NCBI GenBank assembly: GCA_019423795.1
Contig: JAHZAT010000069.1
Location: 1-64,000, forward strand
Direction of reading: 5' to 3'
DNA length: 64,000 nt
DNA from: Clostridiales bacterium
Lineage (GTDB): Bacteria > Bacillota > Clostridia > Lachnospirales > Lachnospiraceae
Part shown: positions 46,033-54,210 of the stretch, piece by piece
Position numbering within the stretch: the stretch's first letter is position 1
How the letters are laid out: the number at the start of each line of letters is the position of its first letter
Notes under the pieces: generated by a model
Databases searched by the model: none
Told to the model about the DNA's origin: nothing
Seen by the model: the letters and a program-made list of their open reading frames with translations, nothing else
Made by a program: the position numbers and the translations under genes

Positions 46033-46908
46033 ATGGCAGAGAGAATCACAGGACATACTGAATTAATCGGATTAATGGCTTATCCAATCAGACATTCAAG
46101 CTCACCTGCAATGCACAACGAAGCATTTGCAACATTAGGACTTGACTATGCATACTTAGCATTTGAAGTTGACAACAGCACATTAGAGGATGCAGTAAAA
46201 GGTCTTCGTGCATTAAAGATGGTTGGATCAAACGTATCTATGCCTAACAAAACAGTTGTAGGACAGTATTTAGATGAGTTATCTCCAGCTGCAAAAATGG
46301 CAGGAGCTGTTAACACGATCGTAAATGATAACGGAAAACTGATCGGACATATCACAGATGGTATCGGATACATGCAGTCATTAAAAGACAACGATATCGA
46401 CGTGATCGGTAAAAAAATGACAATCGCTGGTGCTGGTGGAGCTGCTACAGCAATCGAAATCCAGGCTGCATTAGATGGTGTCAAAGAAATGTCAATCTTC
46501 AATATCAAAGATAAATTCTGGGCGAACGCTGAAGAAACAGTGAAAAAGATTCGTGAAAACACAGACTGTGTTGTAAATCTTTATGATCTTGATGACAAAG
46601 AAAAATTAAGAGAAGAGATCGCAGACAGCTACTTATTCGCACAGGCAACCGGTGTAGGAATGAAACCATTAGAAGGACAGTCTGTTGTTCCTGATGAAAC
46701 ATTCTTCCGCCCTGACCTGATCGTAACAGATACAGTTTACGCTCCAAGAGAGACAGAAACATTAAGACTTGCTAAGAAAGCTGGATGTAAGACAATGAAC
46801 GGTCTTGGAATGATGTTATTCCAGGGAGACGCTGCTTTCCACTTATGGACAGGAAAACATATGCCAATTGACCATATGAAAGAAGTATTAGATATCAAAT
46901 ATGACTAG
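46033..46908 (+). CDS. ydiB: YdiB-like quinate/shikimate dehydrogenase
   Basis: The enzyme oxidises quinate to 3-dehydroquinate or shikimate to 3-dehydroshikimate. The sequence follows E. coli YdiB closely ([79 protein letters not shown]). Catalytic Lys73 and Asp109 are present, and the nucleotide loop is GAGGAATA. After it comes IFNIKDKF, without the Arg pair that marks NADP-specific AroE, so NAD use is likely, which fits a catabolic role. The length is 291 residues. AAGGAG precedes the ATG. It heads ydiB-MFS-aroD, the same trio as E. coli ydiN/ydiM-ydiB-aroD. Confidence 0.92.
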   Translation: MAERITGHTELIGLMAYPIRHSSSPAMHNEAFATLGLDYAYLAFEVDNSTLEDAVKGLRALKMVGSNVSMPNKTVVGQYLDELSPAAKMAGAVNTIVNDNGKLIGHITDGIGYMQSLKDNDIDVIGKKMTIAGAGGAATAIEIQAALDGVKEMSIFNIKDKFWANAEETVKKIRENTDCVVNLYDLDDKEKLREEIADSYLFAQATGVGMKPLEGQSVVPDETFFRPDLIVTDTVYAPRETETLRLAKKAGCKTMNGLGMMLFQGDAAFHLWTGKHMPIDHMKEVLDIKYD

Positions 46909-46950
46909 AGTTTAGTCATAACCATATAGCAAACGAGAGGAATTATAAAA

Positions 46951-48144
46951 ATGGATAAAAAATACATACCAAGTGCCTTAGTTCTTTATCTGAACTATTT
47001 CATTCATGGAATCGGATGTTCCATCTTAAGTCAGCAGGTAGTAAAAGAAATGCTTGCAAGTCAGTGGGGATTAAAAGATGTTATGGCAGTAACATCCATT
47101 GCAGCAGCATTAGGACTGGGACGTTTGATCTCCCTTCCATTTGCAGGACCTTTATCTGACAAATTAGGACGTCGTTTATCAGTGATCATTGGATGTGCTT
47201 CATACGTTATCTTCTTAGTAGGAATCGCATTCTCACCAAACACAACAATTGCTTATGTAGCAGCCGTTCTTGGTGGTATCGCTAACTCATTCTTGGATAC
47301 AGCAACATACCCAGCTGTAACTGAAATCATTTACAAATATACAGGTATTGCAACAATGGGAATCAAATTCTTTATTTCCGTTGCACAGTTATTAATGCCT
47401 TTCTTCTTAGGTGTTGTAGCAGGAACAAGCATGTCATACTTAATGCTTCCAGTCGTAGCAGGTGTATGCATCGGTATCCTTGGAATCTTAGCAATCTTTG
47501 CACCATTCCCAGCGGCATCTGAAAGTGGTAAATCAGAATCTTTCATCAGCAACTTAAAGAATGCGCATTTCTCTATCGAGAGTATTGCATTAATCCTGAT
47601 CGGATTCACAAGTACAGCAACATTCCAGTTATGGTTAAACTGTGCTCAGACATTTGGTACTGAAATTGCGAAGATCCCATCTCAGAATGTATCTGTTATG
47701 CAGACATACTATTCTGCAGGTACAATGGTAGCATTATTCGTAACAAGTGCATTGATCACAAAATTCAAACAGGTTAGATTCTTGGTGATCTATCCAGCAA
47801 TCTCTCTTGTAATGTTAGCATTAGTTTACATTATTAAGACACCTATGATCTGCTACGTTGGAGCATTCGTCATCGGATATGCAGCAGCAGGTGGAGTCCT
47901 TCAGATGGCTACAGCCGTTGTAAATGATCTGTTCCCTAAAATCAAAGGAACTATCACAAGTTTAGTTATGATCGCATCAAGCTTATGTAACTACACAATC
48001 TTAACAGCAGCTGCGAAGATGACATCTACAAGTGTAATCATGATGAATATCGTAATTACAGCAATCGGAATCTTATTAGCACTTTTCGTAAACGTACGTT
48101 ATGGTGTATTATTAAAGAATGCAGAAGAAGCATCTAAAAATTAA
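46951..48144 (+). CDS. MFS transporter, YdiM/YdiN-like
   Basis: The 397-residue major facilitator has about twelve membrane segments and the inter-segment motif [17 protein letters not shown] typical of the superfamily. Strong likeness in gene order (next to quinate/shikimate dehydrogenase and aroD) to E. coli ydiM/ydiN suggests it imports quinate, shikimate or a related hydroaromatic acid. RBS GAGAGGAATT. A deleted copy lies at 52637-53467. Confidence 0.85.
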   Translation: MDKKYIPSALVLYLNYFIHGIGCSILSQQVVKEMLASQWGLKDVMAVTSIAAALGLGRLISLPFAGPLSDKLGRRLSVIIGCASYVIFLVGIAFSPNTTIAYVAAVLGGIANSFLDTATYPAVTEIIYKYTGIATMGIKFFISVAQLLMPFFLGVVAGTSMSYLMLPVVAGVCIGILGILAIFAPFPAASESGKSESFISNLKNAHFSIESIALILIGFTSTATFQLWLNCAQTFGTEIAKIPSQNVSVMQTYYSAGTMVALFVTSALITKFKQVRFLVIYPAISLVMLALVYIIKTPMICYVGAFVIGYAAAGGVLQMATAVVNDLFPKIKGTITSLVMIASSLCNYTILTAAAKMTSTSVIMMNIVITAIGILLALFVNVRYGVLLKNAEEASKN

Positions 48145-48163
48145 TTAGTATTGGTAACAGGAA

Positions 48164-48187
48164 CTCCCGAGGTTTATGCTTCGGGAG
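48164..48187 (+). repeat. Intercistronic hairpin between MFS gene and aroD
   Basis: CTCCCGA (48164-48170) pairs with TCGGGAG (48181-48187). No T-run follows, so it is more likely a processing or stability element than a full terminator. Confidence 0.5.
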
Positions 48188-48216
48188 AATGTTCAGACAA
48201 TAGGAGGAAATTGTCA

Positions 48217-48984
48217 ATGAATACAGTAAAAGTAAGAAATATTGAAATCGGAAGCGGAGTTCCAAAAATTTGTGTACCTATCGTAGGTGTTACAAAAGAT
48301 GAGATTATCGCAGAAGCGAAAACATTTGACAGCATCCCTGTAGACGTTGTTGAATGGCGTGTTGACTGGTTCGAAGGAGTGTTCGAATTCGATAAAGTAG
48401 AAGACGTATTAAAAGATTTAAGAGAAGCTTTAGGTGAAACACCAATCCTCTTCACATTCCGTACATCAAAAGAAGGTGGAGAAAAAGCAATCGAAGCCCA
48501 ACCTTACAAAGAATTAAACATTGCGGCTGCAAAAACAGGATATGTTGATCTTGTAGATGTAGAAGCATTTACAGGCGACGAAATCGTAAAAGAGATTGTA
48601 GCAGCTGCTCATGAATGTGGAGTAAAAGTTGTTGCATCTAACCACGACTTTGACAAAACACCTGAAAAAGATGAAATCGTAAGAAGACTTTGCAAAATGC
48701 AGGAACTTGGTGCTGACATCCCTAAGATCGCAGTTATGCCAACTTGCAGACGTGACGTATTAACACTTCTTTGTGCAACAGAAGAAATGTATACAGATCA
48801 TGCAGATCGTCCGATCATCACAATGTCTATGGCAGGAACAGGACTGATCAGCCGTCTTTGCGGTGAAGTGTTCGGATCTGCTTTAACATTTGGAGCAGCG
48901 AAGAAAGCATCTGCACCTGGACAGGCAGCAGTCAACGACTTAAATAATATGCTTCAGTTCCTTCATGAAAATCAGGGATTATAA
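48217..48984 (+). CDS. aroD: Type I 3-dehydroquinate dehydratase
   Basis: AroD interconverts 3-dehydroquinate and 3-dehydroshikimate by a Schiff-base mechanism. Glu86 (SKEGG), His143 (SNHDFD) and Lys170 (IPKIAVMPT) all fall at the numbering of the S. enterica enzyme. The length of 255 is standard. I start at ATG 48217 after AGGAGG; upstream codons to 48151 belong to the spacer. As the third gene of the ydiB operon it probably serves catabolism of quinate, not only aromatic biosynthesis. Confidence 0.96.
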   Translation: MNTVKVRNIEIGSGVPKICVPIVGVTKDEIIAEAKTFDSIPVDVVEWRVDWFEGVFEFDKVEDVLKDLREALGETPILFTFRTSKEGGEKAIEAQPYKELNIAAAKTGYVDLVDVEAFTGDEIVKEIVAAAHECGVKVVASNHDFDKTPEKDEIVRRLCKMQELGADIPKIAVMPTCRRDVLTLLCATEEMYTDHADRPIITMSMAGTGLISRLCGEVFGSALTFGAAKKASAPGQAAVNDLNNMLQFLHENQGL

Positions 48985-49012
48985 GAACTGAATCTTTAAA
49001 AATTAAATGCAG

Positions 49013-49052
49013 AAGAGGAGAAGATTCTTGGTTATTCTTTTCCTCTTTTTTA
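49013..49052 (+). terminator. Terminator of the ydiB operon
   Basis: AAGAGGAGAAGA (49013-49024) pairs with TCTTTTCCTCTT (49036-49047), followed by T-run. Confidence 0.8.
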
Positions 49053-49068
49053 AATACGTAAAAAATAT

Positions 49069-49097
49069 TTGCTGAAATCCTATTTTTTCAGTATAAT
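49069..49097 (+). promoter_or_regulatory. Promoter of the TRAP transporter operon
   Basis: TTGCTG (49069-49074), 17 bases, TATAAT (49092-49097). Confidence 0.55.
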
Positions 49098-49178
49098 ATA
49101 GTAGAGCAAATTGTTAAAGTTTTGCCATAGTTTGTGAAAATAAAGACTTTTGTTATAGAAAGTAGAAAGAGGTGAATC

Positions 49179-49676
49179 ATGCTAAAATGGCTTGATGAGA
49201 ATCTGGAAGAATTTTTAATGGTAGCATTACTGATTGCAATGACAGTGATCATGGGAATCCAGGTATTTGCAAGATATGCACTTGGAGCTTCTCTCTCTTG
49301 GTCAGAGGAACTGACGAGATATTTATTTATCTGGTCAGGTTTTATCAGCGTCAGCTATTGTACTAAGAAATGTATTTCCATTAAAATTGAACAGTTTGTA
49401 GCAATGTTCCCAAGAAGAGGGAAGGCATTGTTTAAAGTGGTGAATCACACAATTGAACTTGCATTGTTTTTGTATTTGATTCCATTTGCAGTTCTTTACT
49501 TAAAGAGTGCATTTGAAAGTGGACAGGTAAGCCCTGCCTGTCAGATTCCAATGTATTATATTCAGGCAGCACCACTAGTTAGTTTTGTTTTAGTAGCATT
49601 TCGTATTATTCAGCGTTGGATCATTGAATTTAAGATTGTGATCCGTAAAGATGATAAAGAAAAGGGGGATAAATAA
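49179..49676 (+). CDS. dctQ: TRAP transporter small permease (DctQ)
   Basis: The 165-residue protein has four membrane segments, starting LKWLDENLEEFLMVALLIAMTVIMGIQVFARYALGASLSWSEELTRYLFIWSGFISVSY, which is the typical DctQ opening. It is the small membrane subunit of a sodium-driven TRAP transporter for carboxylates. It stops next to the start of the large permease gene with no gap. Confidence 0.93.
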   Translation: MLKWLDENLEEFLMVALLIAMTVIMGIQVFARYALGASLSWSEELTRYLFIWSGFISVSYCTKKCISIKIEQFVAMFPRRGKALFKVVNHTIELALFLYLIPFAVLYLKSAFESGQVSPACQIPMYYIQAAPLVSFVLVAFRIIQRWIIEFKIVIRKDDKEKGDK

Positions 49677-50966
49677 ATGTCAGCAGCAGTCGTATTTTTA
49701 CTCTTCTTTATTTGTCTGATCATTGCAATTCCGATTTCAATCGCCCTTGGGATCGTATCTGTACTTCCAGGAGCATTTGATCCATCATTTACAGCAAGCG
49801 GGACATTTGTCATTCGTTCTATGCTTGGAGGAATCGATAGTTTCCCATTGCTTGCAGTTCCAATGTTTGTATTATCTGGAATGATCATGGCAAAAGGAGG
49901 AATCTCTAAGAAGATTTTTGACGTTTTTGCGTTTTTTATTGGAAAATTAACAGCAGGAATGCCTTGTGCAGTGATTGTTACCTGCTTATTCTATGGAGCA
50001 ATTTCAGGGTCAGCACCTGCAACCGTAGCAGCGGTAGGAAGTATGACAATCCCAATCTTAGTACGTTTAGGATATGATAAGTCATTTACAACGGCAATTG
50101 TAGCAGTAGCCGGTGGACTAGGGGTTATCATACCGCCTAGTATTCCGTTTATCATGTATGGTATGGCATCTGGAGAATCTGTAAGTGATCTGTTTATGGC
50201 GGGAGTTGTACCAGGATTACTAATTGGTGCTTTATTGATGGTTTATGCCATTTACTATTGTAAAAAACATGGAGAAGATAAGGAAAAGATTGCAGCAGAG
50301 ATCGATCAGTTGCATGCGAAAGGATTTATCGGAGTATTTAAAGAAAGCTTTTTTGCAATCTTAAGTCCGGTTATTATCCTTGGATGTATTTATACTGGAG
50401 TTGCATCTCCAACAGAAGCAGCGGTTATTTCCGTATTTTATTCTTTAGTAGTCAGCTTATTTATTTATAAATCCATGAAATTTAAAGATATCTGGGGAAT
50501 CATGGTAGAAGGTGTGAGAACTTATGCACCAATTCTGTTTATCTTAGCAGCATCCATTGCATTCTCAAGAGTATTAACTTTAATGCGTGTACCTCAGTCC
50601 ATTAGTGCGTGGATCTTAAGTAACTTCCATAATAAAGTTGTGATCTTACTTGTGATCAATGTATTCTTACTAATCGTAGGAATGGTCATGGATACAACAC
50701 CAGCGATCCTTATTTTAACACCGATCTTATTACCAATTGTCACAGCAATCGGTATGAATCCAATTCATTTTGGTGTTATGATGGTTGTAAACCTTGCCAT
50801 CGGTTTCGTTACACCACCGATTGGAGTCAACTTATTTGTGGCATCATCCTTAACGGATATCCCGGTGATGAAGATTGCACAAAAAGCAATGCCTTTAATC
50901 GTTTGTTTCCTTGTAGCATTACTTCTGATCACATTTATTCCGCAGATCAGTCTGGCATTTTTATAA
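49677..50966 (+). CDS. dctM: TRAP transporter large permease (DctM)
   Basis: The 429-residue protein has about twelve membrane segments and the DctM motifs LAVPMFVLSGMIMAKGGISKKIFDVF, FYGAISGSAPATVAAVGSMTIP, GGLGVIIPPSIPFIMYG, MDTTPAILILTPILLPI and GFVTPPIGVNLFVAS. It forms the sodium-coupled channel of the TRAP system with DctQ. It is directly adjacent to dctQ, with the RBS GGGGGAT overlapping the previous gene. Confidence 0.96.
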   Translation: MSAAVVFLLFFICLIIAIPISIALGIVSVLPGAFDPSFTASGTFVIRSMLGGIDSFPLLAVPMFVLSGMIMAKGGISKKIFDVFAFFIGKLTAGMPCAVIVTCLFYGAISGSAPATVAAVGSMTIPILVRLGYDKSFTTAIVAVAGGLGVIIPPSIPFIMYGMASGESVSDLFMAGVVPGLLIGALLMVYAIYYCKKHGEDKEKIAAEIDQLHAKGFIGVFKESFFAILSPVIILGCIYTGVASPTEAAVISVFYSLVVSLFIYKSMKFKDIWGIMVEGVRTYAPILFILAASIAFSRVLTLMRVPQSISAWILSNFHNKVVILLVINVFLLIVGMVMDTTPAILILTPILLPIVTAIGMNPIHFGVMMVVNLAIGFVTPPIGVNLFVASSLTDIPVMKIAQKAMPLIVCFLVALLLITFIPQISLAFL

Positions 50967-50982
50967 GGAGGTTTAGGATTTC

Positions 50983-52002
50983 ATGAGAAAAATCATAAAA
51001 AGATCCGTTGTTGTTCTTCTTGCGGGAGTCTTATTATTCAGTTTATCTGGATGCAAGAAGAAACAGAGTAAAGATGAAGTACAAAGATATGCATGGCCGC
51101 TTGGAACTTCCAGTCCGGAAGATACAGTTACACAGTTATATGCAGAGAAATTTGCAAAAGAAGTTTCTAAATTAAGCCATGGGAAGATGAAGATTGAGGT
51201 TTATCCTAACAGTACACTTGGAGGAGACCGAGAACTTCTTGAAAGCTGTAAAGATGGAGATATCCCATTTGTTGTACAGAATACAGCACCACAGGTAACT
51301 TTTCTTCCAGATACAGCTGTATTTGACTTACCAAGTGCATTTACAACGATCAAACAGGCACGAGAAGCTGTAGATAATCCGATATTCTATAAGAAGATGG
51401 AGAAGGTATATCAGAAAGGTGGATATAAACTTCTTGGATATGCCGATCAGGGATTCCGTGTTATGTCTACAAACAAGAATGTTAAAAGTATTAAAGACTT
51501 CAAAGGACAGAAGATCCGTACAATGGAGAATAGTTACCATCTGAAGTTCTGGAAGACACTTGGAGCAAACCCAACACCAATGACATTCAGTGAAGTTTAT
51601 ATTGGACTTCAGCAGGGAACGATCGATGCACAGGAGAACCCTTACGAAGTTATTGTTTCCAGCAAATTATATGAACAGCAGGATTATGTCGTAGAGACAA
51701 ACCATCTGCCACATTATATTTCACTGATCGTCAGTGATGAATTTTATAACAGTTTGTCAAAAGATCAGCAGAAGATCATTGATCAGGCATCACAGATAGC
51801 GAAGAAATATGCAAGAGAAGCATCTGATAAGAGAATTGCAGATCGTATCAAGATTATCAAAGATAGTGGTACAAAGATTGTGAAACTAGATGCAAAAACA
51901 CAGAAAGAAGTGCGAGAAAAAGCACAGCCAGTTTATGATGCGATCCAGAAGAATATTTCAAAGGATATTTATAATGCATATTTAAGCGGTGTAGAAAAAT
52001 AA
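50983..52002 (+). CDS. dctP: TRAP transporter substrate-binding lipoprotein (DctP)
   Basis: The 339-residue protein has a lipoprotein signal (LLFSLSGCKKKQ, Cys24) and the DctP fold, with the conserved GGDRELLESCKDGDI and the IRTMENSYHLKFWKTLGANPTPM arginine region that binds a substrate carboxylate. The anchored form suits a Gram-positive cell. Within this island a hydroaromatic carboxylate (quinate, shikimate) is a plausible cargo, but a C4 or sugar acid is equally compatible with the sequence. AAGGAGG lies upstream. Confidence 0.94.
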   Translation: MRKIIKRSVVVLLAGVLLFSLSGCKKKQSKDEVQRYAWPLGTSSPEDTVTQLYAEKFAKEVSKLSHGKMKIEVYPNSTLGGDRELLESCKDGDIPFVVQNTAPQVTFLPDTAVFDLPSAFTTIKQAREAVDNPIFYKKMEKVYQKGGYKLLGYADQGFRVMSTNKNVKSIKDFKGQKIRTMENSYHLKFWKTLGANPTPMTFSEVYIGLQQGTIDAQENPYEVIVSSKLYEQQDYVVETNHLPHYISLIVSDEFYNSLSKDQQKIIDQASQIAKKYAREASDKRIADRIKIIKDSGTKIVKLDAKTQKEVREKAQPVYDAIQKNISKDIYNAYLSGVEK

Positions 52003-52032
52003 TTGTGTAAAAATAGGATGAATTCTAAGAAA

Positions 52033-52066
52033 GAAGCATGTAAGACGAAAGTACATGCTTCTTTTT
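52033..52066 (+). terminator. Terminator of the TRAP operon
   Basis: GAAGCATGT (52033-52041) pairs with ACATGCTTC (52053-52061), followed by TTTTT. Confidence 0.85.
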
Positions 52067-52083
52067 GTATGCAAAAATATAGA

Positions 52084-52590
52084 TTATTTCTTATATTTTT
52101 CTCGAAATTCAAGAGGAGAGATTCCATAGATTTTACGAAATTCATGACTGATATAATCGGCACTGATATGAAAATGTTCAGAAAGCAGCTTTAAAGTTAT
52201 TTTTTTGTTATAATTTTCATTGATATAGATCAAAATATTCTGTGCGAAGGAAGAATCTTTTCTTCGATCAATGGCATATGAATCCCTGCTTTCATATGCG
52301 GCACAAGTCCAGCAGTCAAGAGGAGCATCCTTATCTGAAATCAGAGAATGGATCGTTCCTTTTTCTACGATCAAGATATCGCCTTTGGAGACATGATAAA
52401 AGTTTGTGTTAATGCTGAACGTTCCTTTGCCGCCTGCAATATAAATAAATTCTGTTTCATTTTTGTGAAGGTGGTATTGATAACTCCAGTTTGGATTATT
52501 GTAAGTATGGGACAGACGAGTGATCTTTGCATACTGATCATTTTCAAAAACGGGTGGTTTAGTCTGCTGTGGGTATTCTTCTAAAAACAT
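52084..52590 (-). CDS. Shortened AraC-family regulator
   Basis: The 168-residue protein has an AraC-type cupin sensor (FEND...YQYHLHKNETEFIYIAGGKGTFSINTNFYHVSKGDILIVEKGTIHSLISDKDAPLDCWTC) and only one helix-turn-helix (ILIYINENYNKKITLKLLSEHFHISADYISHEFRKIYGISPLEFREKYKK). AraC proteins are usually about 270-300 residues with two helix-turn-helix units and a longer sensor-to-DNA link. Here the segment after CWTCAAYES is short and the second DNA motif is absent, so the gene looks internally deleted or truncated. It sits between the TRAP operon and the decayed ydiB copy. Confidence 0.65.
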   Translation of the reverse strand: MFLEEYPQQTKPPVFENDQYAKITRLSHTYNNPNWSYQYHLHKNETEFIYIAGGKGTFSINTNFYHVSKGDILIVEKGTIHSLISDKDAPLDCWTCAAYESRDSYAIDRRKDSSFAQNILIYINENYNKKITLKLLSEHFHISADYISHEFRKIYGISPLEFREKYKK

Positions 52591-52636
52591 AATAGGGTGA
52601 ATGATAAATATAAGGTTGATTTAAAGGAGAAAAATT

Positions 52637-53467
52637 ATGGCAGAGAGAATTACAGGACATACAGAATTGATCGGATTAATGGCTTATCCAATCAGACATT
52701 CAAGCTCACCTGCAATGCACAACGAAGCATTTGCAACATTAGGACTGGGACGTTTAATCTCACTTCCATTTGCAGGTCCATTATCTGATAAGTTAGGAAG
52801 ACGTTTTTCTATAATTATCGGATGCGCCTCCTATGTAGTATTCTTAGTAGGAATCGCATTCTCACCAAACACAACAATTGCTTATATCGCAGCAGTTCTT
52901 GGTGGTATCGCAAACTCATTCTTAGATACAGCGACCTATCCTGCAGTAGCAGAGATTATCTATGAATATACAGGAATCGCAACGATGGGAATTAAGTTAT
53001 TTATTTCTGTTGCACAGCTATTAATGCCTTTCTTCTTAGGCGTTGCGGCAGGTACAATGGTTGCATTATTTGTAACAAGTGTTTTGATTACAAAATTTAA
53101 ATAGGTAAAATTCTTGGTGATCTATCCAGCAATCTCTCTTATAATGTTAGCATTAGTCTATATGATCAAGACACCGATGATCTGCTATATTGGAGCGTTT
53201 GTGCTGGGATATGCAGCAGCAGGTGGAGTTCTTCAGATGGCTACAGCCGTTGTAAATAATCTGTTCCCTAAGATCAAAGGTACAATTACAAGTTTGGTTA
53301 TGATCGCATCAAGCTTATGTAACTACACAATCTTAACAGCAGCTGCGAAGATGACATCTACAAATGTTATTGTTATGAACATTGTAATTACTGCCATCGG
53401 TGTGTTACTAGCATTGTTTGTTAATTTAAGATATGATGTTTTATTAAAAAATACTGAAAATCAGTAA
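52637..53467 (+). pseudogene. Chimeric, decayed ydiB::MFS copy
   Basis: The first 36 residues are those of YdiB ([37 protein letters not shown]), then the frame joins the MFS protein at [19 protein letters not shown]. The join lies in CATTAGGACT (52737-52746), a 10-base word present in both ydiB (46133-46142) and the MFS gene (47108-47117); those are 975 bases apart. A second 297-base deletion joins LGVAAGT to MVALFVTS at a shared GCAGG. Both are multiples of three. A TAG at 53102-53104 replaces the CAG codon of the intact gene, and the frame then continues to 53467. It has a good AAAGGAG and the GGGTGAATGA leader word of the first copy. Confidence 0.85.
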
Positions 53468-53610
53468 AGAATATAATTTGTGCATAGATTTTTAAGAATT
53501 TATGTACAGATTCTTTGCATTTCTATAGTTTCGTCTTGCCAATATCAAAAACGTATTATAAAATAAATAAGATAATATTAAAAAAGATATATAAAAAAGG
53601 AAGATAAATT

Positions 53611-54111
53611 ATGTTTCAGAAATTCTATCCGTCCGAAGATATCAGAAGTACCTATGATATTGATTTCGAACGATATTACCAAGAAGGATACCGGGGAGTG
53701 ATCTTCGATGTCGACAATACGTTAGTACCACACAATGCACCTGCGGATGAACGTGCAAAGAAATTGTTTAAAAGACTGGATGCGATCGGTATGCAGTACT
53801 GCTTTACAAGCAATAACAAAGAACCAAGAGTCAAAGCTTTCTGCGAAGCGGTTGGTGGAAAGCATTATGTATACAAGGCCAATAAGCCATCTGTGAAAGG
53901 CTATGAGACAGCAATGAAACTAATGGGAACGAATAAGAAGAATACATTCTTTGTAGGAGATCAGTTGTTTACCGATGTTTATGGAGCAAACAGAACAGGA
54001 TTACATAGCATCTTAGTCACACCAATGAATCCAAAAGAAGAGATTCAGATCGTGTTAAAACGTTATCTTGAGAAGATTGTACTGTGGCAGTACCGTAAGA
54101 AAAAACATTAA
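53611..54111 (+). CDS. yqeG: YqeG-family HAD-IIIA phosphatase
   Basis: The 166-residue protein has the HAD motifs VIFDVDNTLVPHN (catalytic Asps), CFTSNN and FFVGDQLFTDVYGANRTGLHSILVTPM, matching YqeG. In many Firmicutes yqeG is near the shikimate dehydrogenase gene, and here it flanks the island, so it may mark the ancestral locus. The substrate is unknown in this family branch. RBS AAAGGAAG. Confidence 0.9.
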   Translation: MFQKFYPSEDIRSTYDIDFERYYQEGYRGVIFDVDNTLVPHNAPADERAKKLFKRLDAIGMQYCFTSNNKEPRVKAFCEAVGGKHYVYKANKPSVKGYETAMKLMGTNKKNTFFVGDQLFTDVYGANRTGLHSILVTPMNPKEEIQIVLKRYLEKIVLWQYRKKKH

Positions 54112-54130
54112 TTATATTTCATTTCAAAAT

Positions 54131-54172
54131 AAAAAACACGAGTCAGATAAAATAAATACTGACTCGTGTTTT
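54131..54172. terminator. Bidirectional terminator between yqeG and enoate reductase copy 2
   Basis: AAAACACGAGTCAG pairs perfectly with CTGACTCGTGTTTT, with A-run and T-run. Confidence 0.9.
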
Positions 54173-54210
54173 AATTTTAATTCTTATATTTTTTTATTTC
54201 TATCTGGATC

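Noticed and set aside
52003..52194. Plus-strand open frame of 63 codons after dctP
   Set aside because: It crosses the TRAP terminator and lies over the end of the AraC-like gene.
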